From Batillaria attramentaria (Eukaryota; Mollusca; Gastropoda; Batillariidae), in assembly GCA_018292915.2 (NCBI GenBank), contig JACVVK020000001.1, positions 5,791,001-5,855,000 on the forward strand: a stretch of 64,000 bases of DNA, written 5' to 3'. Position 1 is the stretch's first letter. Each line of letters begins with the position of its first letter. Shown here one piece after another: positions 1 through 13,999 of the stretch. Under the pieces are notes generated by a model, which was given only the letters and a program-made list of their open reading frames with translations, had not been told where the DNA came from and did not search any database. The position numbers were made by a program, and so were the translations under genes.

Positions 1-1469
1 TCCTCGACAGTCAGCAGCAGCTCTGGCTTCTCATGGATACTAAGTGCTGGCTCGACGATGGGCTCATCAAGGTCGAGGTCGCTGAGGATTTTGGAGATGC
101 GCTTGTTCTTCTCCTTGATCTTGGAGATCTCTTGCTGTTTCTTCACAAACACGTCATCAAAGTCTTTGTTGAATGCCACTTTGATCCTGTAGATTGCATC
201 CTGGTGAAAGAAACCAACTAGAATCACAAAGAGACCTTAACATATGGAAATTAGCATTGAAGAGAGAGAGAGAGAGAGAGTAGGGGGAAAAAGGTGTGCA
301 AGAAACAAAAAAATACTACCTGTATCAACCTTACTTTTGCTTGTCAGGTATGGTATTAAACACATGAATGTTGGGGTACACTGTATATCCTTCATCAGCT
401 TGAGTGATAGGGTGCTATAGGTATTGACTGGATAAAATTTTCTCCTCCTAATTCCGATGAGCACAAACCTCCAGCAGTACAATCTGGTTGATTTTCTGGT
501 GACGCAGGTGAAGGTCAAACTGACTGTAGAACAGTTCACTCCCTCCCCCATACTGAGCGCCTGAAAAAGTGTTAATAATAATAATAATAATTGCAATAAT
601 AATAAACATAATAATGGGTATTCTACAGGCACTGTAAGCAATTTCTCAGCTCAAAGTGCCGCCAAATCAACCCAATACACACACACTCACATGAATCACA
701 CGCATCCTCTCTCACATAGGACATCACAACATTACAATCACATGGTGCAAAAGTTCAGCTCAGCTATTTAAGTTTCGGAACTTAGAATTGCACTTATTTC
801 TGAACTTTTGTGGGCTGAAAGTATCCACAGCTGACAGTGATGACGCCAGAGTACCCGGACAGAGCCCATGACAATCAGCCTGAACAGACGGTGCCACATA
901 CTATAGAGAGAAAAATTTGATGCCCCATCTGGGACTCAAGCCTGACCTCTTGCATTGATGGCAGAGTCTTAACCACTAGACCACCCACTGTCCCATAAAG
1001 CACATAGATGACATGTCTTTTTTTTTTCATGTGTGAATGAATATGTTTTCCTCAAACACAGGTACTCTTTTGTCAGTTCTGTGTTCGTGTACCAGAAGAC
1101 AGGAAGAAAAAAACGAGGTCAGCCCAAATTTTTGTGTCATTTTTTTCCTTTGCAATCTTCAGAACTTCTGGTCAAGTCCCAGCTGTACTGGAGGAGCCGG
1201 GGTGGCCGAATGGTAGAGCGTTGGACTCTCAATGATCGGGTCGTGAGTTTGTATCCCAGCTGGGGCCATATATTTGTGCTGGCTTTTTCATCGTTGCCCC
1301 GTCTTTGATATCACCCGTATGTGGTGGCAAAGGACATTAAACCCCCAAATACCCACCCACTCTCCCAGCTGTACTTCTGTGACAATGTAAACAAAATGCA
1401 AAACATGCACTGGACTCTGTAGATACTGTGAATGTCATTGTCATGATCGAACAACATTTAAAACCCAAA

Positions 1470-1526
<57 letters not shown>

Positions 1527-1881
1527 CCAAACTGCCAGTGATAGACGGTTGCTCACGAGATGTTTCTTCTTCGTCTCCTTCTCCTATGTCTTCCTCCTGT
1601 TAAAATAAACAACGCGCAGTATATTACAACAGACGAGCACCGTGCTGTTGGACTGAGCCACAGGGAAATGATCCTCATGGCTTTTAAAAGTAGCAGAACA
1701 GGAGCGGATATAGTTGTGCACTATGAAGCAAAGACAAGCACCAATGGAACATGCTTGGATAATCAAATGGAAATTTCTGAAAAATAATTCTGGAATCATT
1801 TGATGGCGCAGACCAATGGTTTCTGTCTAACCCATTTCTTGAAACCACGTACAATATGTGTGCATATGTGTACCAAATGTA

Positions 1882-1950
<69 letters not shown>

Positions 1951-4900
1951 TCCTGACCAAGAATAATGCTTAAAACTAGTTCCTTACATTTGACGGGGAA
2001 GGCCTTGCCGCTAGATCCACCTCTCTTTTCCTGTTCTGCAAATTCATACAATTCAGGATGATTATAAACTCAAACCAACAGAAACGTGTATGTTACGGTG
2101 CACAGACACATGAGCACATACACAAACATACTGGTAAAGCAAAATCAACCAACCAACCAACCAACACACACATCCTCCTCCCCCCCCCCCCCCCAAAAAA
2201 AAAAAAACAACAAAAAAAACAAAAACCCAAAACAAAACAACAACAAACAAAACAAAACAACAACAACAAACAAACCAAAAAACAACATTAAACAAAACAA
2301 CTCCCCCCCCAAACAACAATAAAAAAATAAAAATAAAAAAAATAAACGCCCCCCCCCCCCCCAAAAAAAAAAAACAACACAAAAAACAACAGCAAAAAAG
2401 CACAAACACAACAACACAACAGCAAAATGACAATAACAACAATCAAAAGGCAAAACAAATAAAAACAAACAAAACCATAACAACGACAACAACAAACCCT
2501 AAAACAATGATACCCCCTACACTGCTTTTACAGACTTTGAAAATAAAGGCACTCTCCAAATGTTCTCTGTTTCTCAACCACTGTTCAACTCTCTACAACA
2601 GCTGCCATCAGAAGACACAATCCTATTGCTTATGAACATACCTCCAACTCCCTTATTTCGAGCTTGCGACGTGCAGTCACAATCTGCAATTTTCTCATTG
2701 CGATGCGGGTTCGTTCCTTCAGAGGGAAGTTGGCCACCTCGAGGTTTGAGTTGAAAGCCTGATAACACATGGACAGTTTATTGAAAGTTCTTAGAAAAAA
2801 GTAAAAAAAGAAAAAGAAAAAAATGTTATGGATGTATTGCTTATCAGTTTTATACATGGCTTTACACAATGTGTATTGTACGTAGATGTTGTTAAATTCA
2901 AGCAAGCAGTAAACGTGTCTGTGAAATGGCAAGTAAGTTTAACCTCTGAGTGATAAAATGATTAGCACAGTACTCTTTGGCCATCAGCCTTTTTTATGTA
3001 ACCTCTCCTTAAGAGCTGTGAGCTTTCAATAGGAGCAGTGTGATGTGCACTATATAAAGTCTATCATCAACATAACCTTTGGCTGCACGCACAGCTGGCT
3101 GATCACTTTTCCCAAGTTCCCAAAATCAGCATGTGTTAGCACAACATCAACTGAAAGTCGCTAGCTCACTCTCCTTACCTGCAGTGACCTGCCCTTGACC
3201 ATCATGTCGTCCCAGCATTCCCTCTTGATCATCTCACGCAGGTACAGCTTGGCCAGATTGTCAAACTCAATCTCTTCCCGAACCTGGCACCAATGCAAAT
3301 TTGTGTTCAAAGCATGTCCATGAGCCAAACAGCAGCGCCTATACAATCCAGTCTCCAACTTTAGAACAGGTGTCCTATACAAATGTATGTATAAATACAC
3401 AGTAGACCCCCATTCATCACGGCTGTACATCGTTGTCGCAGTGGAATTTTGGTGTAACTCCATTTTGAGGATAGTGCAGGATAAGTGTATGGCGCATGCC
3501 ATCCTACACTATTCTCAAAATCCAGTTATGCCAAAGTCCCACGACAACGTCAGATATGGTGGCCATTAATTACTACCTTTCACCTGTAGTGGACATCTCC
3601 CACGCTTTGTCCTAACTGCTTTAGCATATCATCGGCGTCTTTGCCAAACCTTGCATGAGCCACATGATAATCATATCCCTTATGAAGCTCAGTTCTCAAG
3701 GACAACTGATGATATGCATAGTCTGGCAGCTTGAGAACACAAACTGTGCCCAAGTGCTTAACAGCTATCCATAACTATTTCTACAGTTTTTATTATTATT
3801 ATTATTATTTTTTAGCCGATCAGAAAAGGATTTTGTACCTTCTCCACTTCTGCATCTCCCTCTGCCTGCAGTCGTGCCTGCTCGTCAACATCGAGATCAA
3901 ACTCATGACGGCTGAGTTTCTCAATTTCAGGCAGTTCTTCATTGGCTTTCATCATTCCCTGGATCTGTTTGGGCCAGAAAAGCAATATGTGCATGTGTGA
4001 GTTATCAAAACCACATTCTTCCCACATACTCAATCACAAACACGTATAGTGAGATGTAAAATACCCACGACCAATGTTGTCTGCAGCTAGCATACAGTCA
4101 AAACTTTCAGATCATGACATTGTGATCAGCTATGGAATAAATAGTGAGGATTACAATAGAGACTCTCCGATCACTTGAGTGATTTCTAATTATACTGCCT
4201 GCAGGATACGAATACACACACACACACACACACAGACACACACACACACACACACACACACGTAAACAATCTCAAAATTACCGTCTTGCGGATATCCCTG
4301 ATCTGATGTCTGAGATTTTTCTTTGTTTCAGAGTACTGCTTCTCTTCCTCTCGCAATGCCTGCAAGAAAAAGAAGGACAAAAGAAAACAAATGCAGGGAA
4401 CACTTAGTTATTCAGGAACTACCTAGCCTAGCCTAATTTGCTGACTTGTGTCAGTCACTCTGTCACATTTTAACCTGTACCGTACAGACATCTGGTATGG
4501 GCAGATGTAGAATGCAGTTCTCTAGTACATTTGATGATCAACAGTATGAACTCTTGATCAGTTTCGCGTATAGGGAACATTATGGAGCTAAAATGTCAAC
4601 AAAAATAAAATTCACTGTACATGAAACACATCACCCTATCAGTTAAATGTTATCTGTCACCATGACGGTCATCTGTAAGCCCATAATGTTCATTTTGCAT
4701 ACACCAACACAAAAAACAAAAGTTTACCTCAAATTCACGCTCCTCTAGCCAGGTTGAGTTGGCACGTGGTTCTGGTGTTGGTGTGCGGTAGATCTCTTCT
4801 TTCTCAAGAGCTTCTTTCTTCATCCTCTCTGCACGCTCCTACAAAGGGAATCAGGAGATGTTCTGGGTTGCATGATCCACTCTAATTAAATAACTAACCT

Positions 4901-7900
4901 AAAGGCAGTGCATATGCTACTGGTTGACGTTACAGGCTTAAAAAAAAAAAAAGAATAAAAAAGGTACTGCATGGCCGACCATTTGGGAGCATGCACTACT
5001 ATTTGCCTGTCTCAGTCTGACAAGAAAAAATTTCTGTTCTTAATTCTCACAGTTAGGTTAATGATTCAGCTTGCTAACACATTTAGTATCTACCACATAA
5101 TAATAATAATAATAATTTATTTATATAGCGCTTAATCTATATGGAAGGTAGTTCTAAGCGCTTAGAGTACAGGTAAAGAGACAGATAGACGTGAAGGTTC
5201 AGGGCCAGGGCAACTGCATGTATGGTGCTTAATAAGGAGATGGAGAAAGACGGAGGGAGGTTTAGACGGAGCTTTGAGATGAAAACAGGTAGGTTTTTAG
5301 ATTTGTTTTGAAGGTTTCGAGGGAGGTTGACTGGCGGAGCGAAAGAGGCAGGGGAATTCCAGGCTTTTGGACCAGCGTAGGAGAAGGCTCGAGAGCCAAC
5401 AGAAGAAAGTAGTATGGTAGTATGTCTTTCATATAAAGCACAATTCAAACAAAAACCTGGACACCAATATGTGGAGAAGAACAGAACTCTTCACCCACTC
5501 TGAATCCAATGTCACTTGCACGAAAGTTTAAAGATGAGGAACATTCACTTTTCACTGTACTGATGATTCAGGCAAATACAAGAATTTGTTTTTCATAACA
5601 AAGACTTTCTAAATTGTTGTACATAAATGCCGGAAAGACATGCATTTTTCTATTATGTGCACAAGAGAATGGCACAAGATAAAATTGTGCAAAATGTCTG
5701 ACACCACATACAAGCACTGTGTCTGCAATATGATACTTATATAAGTGCAATAGCAGATCATGCGCACTGGTATGTGACTTGCAAAAGAAGATGCTGACTG
5801 AAAAAGAAGCAGATACTAAAAGCCAAACACATGCATAATTATAATTATTCTCTCTCACAATGGAACATGGATGCAGGTGCCCCCCCCCCCCACCCCCCTT
5901 CCACACACACACAAAGAGAGGCATTTACATGCACGCAGTAATGCAGAAAGTAAAAGAGAATGGCTGGACAAAAAGAGTTGTTTATAAATGTGTACACATC
6001 AGTTTGTTGTCTGTTGTATAAGGTGCAGCTTCTACCTATTCAAAGAGAAAGGTGGAGAGAAGAGAAACAAAGCATATAGGGGGAATGAGAAGGATGAGAA
6101 AAAGCATTATCATGCATAATAATATGCCTGAATTTGTTTAACAACAGTGGTAACCAGTGCAGCCCTCAGTGTCATATATATAAACCAATAAAGGTGGAGT
6201 GGTGGGTATAGCCAGGATACGTGCAGCCAGGAAGGGCTTTTAGGCCAAGGGTGAAGGAAAAGGGTTTGGGGCATACTTCGTCCTTTGACCCTGACATTTT
6301 TAATCACCCGACACTTCACAAATGATAATAAGTCTGTTAATATCAGCAAGGTTATGCTGTAAAGGATCAGTTATACAACAGCCTTGCTGAGGATTACACG
6401 AGCATCTGCAAAGTCTAGCTAGTGCATGCCACTATTCTGCAGACCTGCTGCCATTGCTGCCCCCCATTTGTACTGTAAATGATGATTCAAAAAATGATAT
6501 TCCATGGCAGATAAAAAGTTCTAGTGGGTCACATGCAAGGATTACAGTGCATCAACAGTTGTACTACTCTATATTCTGTACAAGTTGCATCGCTACAGTG
6601 ATCGCTTAACAGATTGGCTGGCAAGAAAGTCAAGTGACAGTAAAAAAGTAAGCCACAATCTGTGAAGCAGTGCGGCATTTGTTTGCTGGATTCTCCTGTA
6701 ACTTGTTACTCACATCCTCAAACTTCTTGGGTCGCTGGATTGGTTAGGGAGAACACAACAATATTTGTTGAGATGAATCACCCACAAAGACAAAAAAAAA
6801 AAAAAAAAAAAAAATCATCACAAATACAAGGATGATAACAAAAAAACCCCAAAAACCCCCAGAAATGACAAATTAAGACAACTGCAACAAAATGACACAT
6901 CAGTAAACATAAAACATTTAATTTAATAGATAAGACTGGCGAAGAAATGGTTAGTATAGTCAAGTGGGAAAGACTTCAACACCTCTGTTACATACAAAAA
7001 CAAAAATCACAGTTTAAACAAGAAAATACCCTCTGCACAATTTTTCTTTTTAACAATGAAAATGACAACTATAATTATATGTGACCCATTCTCACAAAAG
7101 GGACCATTGAAAGGGACCATAAGTTGAAAATTATCAATTTTGAGATATGTATGTCACTGCAATATGCTGGTTATAATGCAGTTTAATTCAATATAAGAAT
7201 GAAAGCTGTAGTACTAAAACTGACAAAGATATAAGCAGTTGAAGTTGGCTACTCACAAGGGGGCCATACTGACCCCCGGCACTCTTTTCGCCTGTAGCGG
7301 TGTTCGGCCTAGCGCGACTTACGGTCCCTTTCGGGAGAACGGGTCACATATTTTGTATGTTGTATTGGTGGTCATTCAGACTGTACCCACCTTAACTTCC
7401 ATCTCGATGGCAGAGGGAGGACGAGACATGGGAGGTGGTGGGTGCCAGGCTGCCATGCCACGCAGAGCATCATCCTCAGGACCCAGCAGTTCTGAAATGC
7501 GACCTCTCCGACCCCGTGAGCTCTCAAGACCAGACTTCGCCTTGCCACCGAGACCACCACCAGTGGATAAACTGTGAAGAGGGTGTCAATCATAGGTCAG
7601 TCACAGCAGCCACTCCCATCATAATTCAGACACAGAAGCCACTCCCATCATAAGTCAGACACAGAAGCCACTCCCATCATAAGTCAGACACAGAAGCCAC
7701 TCCCATCATAAGTCAGACACAGAAGCCACTCCCATCATAAGTCAGACACAGAAGCCACTCCCATCATAAGTCAGACACAGAAGCCACTCCCATCATAAGT
7801 CAACACAGAAGCCACTCCCATCTCAAGTACACAAAACTCGGAGGGAAATATTATAATCAACTTTGAATAACATTTTATCAGAACTGCCTCTTGCTACAGG

Positions 7901-9559
7901 CTGTTACTCCACTCATGGGTGAGAATCCACAGGGGTTTGTCGACAGACTGGGATCACCATCCAGTAACAGCCTCTGCACAGTGCAGAATGGCCTGCTGCA
8001 AGAATGCTCACTCCATCCCCCCTTCCCTTCCCCCCCCCCCGCCCCCCCCACAGCACAGCACAACCCACAGCCAGAGTGCAGAATGACTGGTTGCATGCAT
8101 ATACTTAGTGGCCAGGTGTGAAAAAAAAAGAAGTGATCTACACACCAAACACAGGTTCTTTAGGACAAGTTGAGTTTTGTTTCATAGGAGCTGCTGGCGA
8201 AATTTTCATTTTGGGATTCACAGACTTACAGTCATTGTACTGTGTGTATTCTTGAACATTTTCAATGCCAACATGTTCATATGCAGATTCACAGAGAAGT
8301 GAAACAGTGCTGCTACTATTTTCTCTAAGAGTTATGAGCAGACGACACTTCGTAGATCATGGAGACATCAATAGATTTAACCAGAGAATGTTTGGCGGGA
8401 TCCTACTTTTACTGGTTCATAGGACAGTTATGGTTTTCCGCCATTTTTCCTATGTTTTTTTTTTTTTTTCAGACGATCTGCTGACACACAGCTAAATGTA
8501 TCATGAATGGGTGACATCCAGTTTGATCTGTTTTCGCAAGACGGGCCATTGTCAGATGCATGGACTTTTACCTCGAACTATGACAGCTCACAGATTTCTT
8601 GTTTGTGGAGATTCCGATCTACTGGGTTCTTATGTTGGCTGGAGGGAAAAACACATCTCAAGCTGTCCACTTCAGGTATTGCTGGTAACAAAATTCCGCC
8701 ATAGAAATGTGTCAAAAAACTCAGGCAGGCAGATAAGTCTGCGCTTAAAACTATCTTTCCAGTTTTTCGACACAAGTTGGCTTTTTGGAAACCAATTCTA
8801 CACATTCACTGATGAGGGTTGTGGCACTCATTCATCTTGTGACCTGTACCACATATGAATAATCGAAAAAAAATGCACGAACACGGAGGTTGTTGCGACA
8901 GATCTGAGTAAGAGGGTGAATAGGTGGTTGGACTGTTCATATGGTGGCCACATCCCGGTTTTTTGTGAGGGCTTTGTTTCTTCCCGACGAACTCATGTTT
9001 CATGACCATTCAAGAATTGGAGAGTGGAGTACAATCACATGCAAACTGACTGCATGATAAAACTGTTGCGTTTTTGACTGAAGGCTATCTGTATTATCAA
9101 ACAAAAAAATATTTTCCTTATTGCTTTTGAAATCCCTACACGCAAAAGCACAGAAACTGCAGTTTTTTTTAATTTTGTTTTTTTCAGAGGGTCGTGTTTA
9201 TTTTTGGCATATACTTACTTCCACTGGAAGCAGCAAAGGGTACCGTCAAAGCCGGTTGTGAAGATGCTCTGGCAATCGTCTGAGAAGGCCATGAAACGCA
9301 CACCACCACTTTTATAATCGTGGGGATAGATGGACAGCTTACGTTCCTGAGCAGACAACGCAAACACAAATCAGACGAGGTCAATTTGCTTGCAAAAACC
9401 TACAATACAGTAGACACTAAGACATGCACAGTATGCAACACCGCATCCATGCATACAGACTTCTACTTGATGTAAGCTATCAGCTAAAACATCCCATGAA
9501 TACATTTATGTGCATGAAAGCTACCAGCTAACACATGCATGAAGGGTGAACAACATCCC

Positions 9560-9626
<67 letters not shown>

Positions 9627-12600
9627 ACTGTACACACAAGTTTTAACCCTGGCATCTGTCACAATAAAGTCAAGTATACCATGCTTCCAATAGTTCGCAT
9701 GATGATCGCCCCATCAGCCCCATAGCTGGCCAGCCACTTGAGATGTGGAGACAGCAACAGATTTCCTCCAGTAAGCTGATGGCCAGTGTACTCTTCCACT
9801 GGGTTCAGGTACGCTTCAGGTGACTCTCTCTGGAAAGTAAAACCCATCCATTTTACTGCCTACTTGTCCTCATTACTTACTGTCTACCAACCATCCAGGT
9901 CTCTTCACTGTAGCTCTGAATGCCTTCTTGTCGTACCTAAGACCTACACCAAGTCCTTTGGACAAAGATCATTTCAATCCCAAGCCCCTGTAATTTGGAA
10001 GTCTCTTCCTCAGTGCATTCGTAAAGCATCCGACTTGCTTGATTGCAAAGCCAAACTGAAAACCTTGTTCAGAGTGTCCTACCACTAGTTTCACCACAGA
10101 TCTTGACCCATTCTGAGCCCTGTTGCTGATGGAGTGGCAGGTTTTGTGCGTGCATGCGTGCGTGTGTGCATGCGTGTGTGTCTGTCTTGTGTCAGTACAT
10201 GTTGCATATTTTTGTTTTATTAGTTTAGTTTAAACTGTATTTGTGAAGCGCCTTGAGCTCACCTTGTCGGGATACTACGCTGTATAAGAATGTTATATTA
10301 TGTATATGTAGTTGATATTTTAAATAAATTCCACCATACAGTCAAAATGTTAGTTTTCATGAGACTTAGAATGGCCGTAATTTGCTCTCACCTTTGCCGG
10401 CTTGGTGTCAGGTAGGTTCAGGATGTGGACTTTACGCGAGCCATGTGCGATTGTGTAGGCAACGGCACCCTCGCCTAGTGCGATACCGAGCGAGCAGTTC
10501 ATGAAGAAGAGGGTCATTTTGTTGATGGCGTCGTCCTTCAGGTCGCATTTCAGGCTGTTGTAGCTGTACTTGAGGTCTGGACACAAACAACAACACAAAC
10601 AAGCATGAGGGTTACACCAACGCACAGCCATTTTTCCATGAAAGCATCACAGAAGTATAATCGTGGCAACTGATTTCTTATTCTATACCACAGTGATGGA
10701 CAATCATTGCAATATACCGCAGGCCTTGTTATGGGCACAGAGCAACAGAAGAAACTTCTTGCACACAGTAAAGCTCAAGAATAAGGTGTGCAGTGAGATG
10801 AAAAATGAAACTTGTCTATCTCATTTAAACGGGATAAATTTTTAATATACGTATTAAAACATAAATTAATATGTAAATATATTTACACCTTGTTTTCAGG
10901 AAAATCCTTTTAATTTTAATGACCTGGCAGAGGCCTGCAGGCCGAGGATCTTGCATAGCCATGGAATAGTCTTTGTTCTTTGAACGGCATAAAGCTCTAA
11001 CTAACTAACTAACTAACTAACCGGTTTTGCCTGAGTAACAGCTAGCAAAAACTAGAGATGAAACCATTCAGATGAAAAAAAAAAAGAAGAACCAAGTGCC
11101 AGACAAGTGTGTAGCTGACTTACCCTTGATCAAGCTGTCAGTGATTTCAAACCTGGAGAGCTGGTCCGATGTCTCTTTCGCATGTTTGCCAGTGTGGGTG
11201 GCGACTGCGACCTTGACAGTATTGCTCTTGGTGGTCACTGTGGAGATGTCCCTCACTTCACCCTCCACAACTGAAAAGAGGAGAAAAGTCCACACACAGT
11301 CAACATGATGTACATGTATCAGAACACCATACGTTCTGTGGCTGATGGTGCTCATGAATAACTTCAACATGACAAACCACTCTTATGTGGATACACAGAC
11401 TTCCAGGAAACCAGAGTGTAAAACTAGAGAGGCAGAAGCCTCCATGGCTCCCTTCTGACAAGGGTCAAGGTCCACCATAGTGTAAAATGACTAGGTTCCT
11501 TGTACAAGGTCAGATGCATTTTAGGGCGTAGGCATGATATGGGAACCTTTGACTAACCATTGGCCGTCTTAAAAAAAAGAAAGAAAAGAAATGAAAAAAT
11601 GCAAACATGTACGCTACTAGAGACAGGCTAAAATCGAACAAACAAACAGAAAATACATCTACACTATGAAATGCATAAAAGTCCTAAAGTGAACACAGAC
11701 GTGTCTTGCTCTGTATTCACCCCACCGCTTCCACCTACTTCCAATACCCTGGTACCCCCACCTGCTGCTCTTTGATCTGGGATCAGCAGAAACCGCTCAG
11801 CTGGAGTGACATTTCAAAAGTGTTACGTCAGATTTGGAATTTGAAATTTAGGTTTCTAACAATTTTCAAATTCTGCATTTGTATTTCAAATTTGAAATGG
11901 CACTTCGTCTGGGCATTAAAAACCAAAATACTCCACTCGACATACCTGTGTATCCTAGGAAATTGAAGCTGGACGAAGGGCGCCCATCTAGAATGAAAAT
12001 GTTTCCATCCTCACCACCCGAAATCAGGTACATCCCATCATGGTCAAATCTGCACAGGCAGTTTTGAGGCAACATTTATATGTAGACAGCATCATATTGC
12101 CATGAGCAGCTGGTACACGTATGCCAATCATCGACATACAGCACATTTCAGTTTGGTATCACAGCTGGCTTTAGTCCATAAATATGGATTGATATACAAC
12201 AGTTATAATCAACATTCATAAATCCATCTCAGATTCAGTTACAGCTCTTGCCGTTAATGATGACCTTCGCAGAAAAACAAACGAAGTTATAGCCAGAGAA
12301 GTCAATTTCAATGCAACCTTTGAACGACAGGGTAGGTGGGTGTTTGGGAGTTTAACGTCCTTTTCCACTATATATGTGTGATATCAAAGACGGGGCAACG
12401 AGAAAAAAGCCAGCACAAATATTTGGCCCCAGCTGGGATTCAAACTCACGACCCAAGCACTGAGACTTTGATTCATGGCAAGAACCACTGTGGCATATGT
12501 GGGGAAGCACCCACCTCAGACAGGAAACAGGTGAGGTGTAGAGACGAACTCTGTGAACGATGCGAGGTTTGTCAGCGTTGGTGAAGTCCACAATATACAG

Positions 12601-13932
12601 CTGCCCGCTGATGGTGCCAACAGCGACAAAGTGGGCAAGAGGGCTTGTAACCATGCAACTGGCCTGTCATAACATACAGAAAATGTGTGTGTTCAGATTC
12701 AGTAAGTCAAAAGAAGAATATATATGATACTAATCAAGTACGTGAAAACATTCAAAACAGTTACAGCTACCCACTCCAGATAAACAAAATGGCTGGTGGG
12801 TTGATTTTGTGTGTGTGTGCGTGTTTGTGTGGGCGTGCGTGTGCACATTAGTTTTACCTGTTTTGTGTTTGTTTTATTTGTCTTTTATCTTTTATGTTCA
12901 TATAAATAAATATGTGGTTTACGTAAAGCGACTAGAGCTTATTTAAGGTCAGGCACTATATGAATAATCTATTTTTAATTCTTATCATTTTTAGTGAATA
13001 TCAAAGACATGGCAACGATGAAAAAAAAACAAAACAGAATGAAGTTTTGGCTCCCAGATGGCGTCTGAAGTCATGACCCACTGATAGCCCAACGCTACAC
13101 TAGCTCAGCTATCCCGCATCCCCCAAACAAAACAAAAAAATTTAGTCGTTACTAAACCCAGAAAGTGAAGCAAGGCTACTGACCGCCTCTCCAAGTGGTA
13201 GAGCTGAAAGCAATTCACCCTTGTCTACAGACCAGGCTTGTAGCATCCCATCCTCTCGAACACTCTGTAGATTAGAAACGGTTAGAAAAGCTAGGGGTGA
13301 TCCTACATTGAACCATGAACATAATTATTCCTTTCATACCACTTGTCGAAAAACTCCTACATTTCTATGGCAAGAGAAAAATGCATATGTGCACACAAGC
13401 AATACAAGACAACTAAATGAATGAATAAATAAATATATAAATATCTGAATAAATAACTGAGTAATAACTGAATAAATAATTGAATAAATACTTGAACAAA
13501 TAAATATATCTTAAAACGAAAGAAAAAGAAGAGATAGGATGGTAGTGCTGATACCCTACAAAGTAGACATGGTAAAACAGTCCCCCTTACTGACCATCCC
13601 CACTTCCCTCTTTATTTCAGAAGACACTGTACATGTGCTTTGCATGCTTATGGTGTGAGTGTGTTCATATGACATGTACTCAGAGTTTTGGGATCAAGTC
13701 CACTCACCACACAAACATTGGCACCTGCAGCCAGTACCCCCACAGCTATGAACTCTCCGTGGTGGCAGTTGAACAGGGGCTTCAGACTGTCAGGGTTCCC
13801 CACCTCCATCACATGGACTGCGCCCTGAAACATTTAAATAAAATAGCTGATCACGCATGGGGGTTTTGGCCTAGTGGGGTAAATCAATGCGGCTGGCAAC
13901 AGAGCTTACTGGTCATTCTGGCTTGAAATCCC

Positions 13933-13999
<67 letters not shown>

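Noticed and set aside
7594..7822. Regular 29-bp repeats that look like a CRISPR array
   Set aside because: The units abut directly with no spacers, and the array lies in an animal gene intron.
12336..12584. Cys-rich plus-strand frame resembling a zinc finger (CGICGEAPTSDRKQVRC)
   Set aside because: It is antisense to CFAP43 exon 11 and a SINE; no similar finger spacing holds up.
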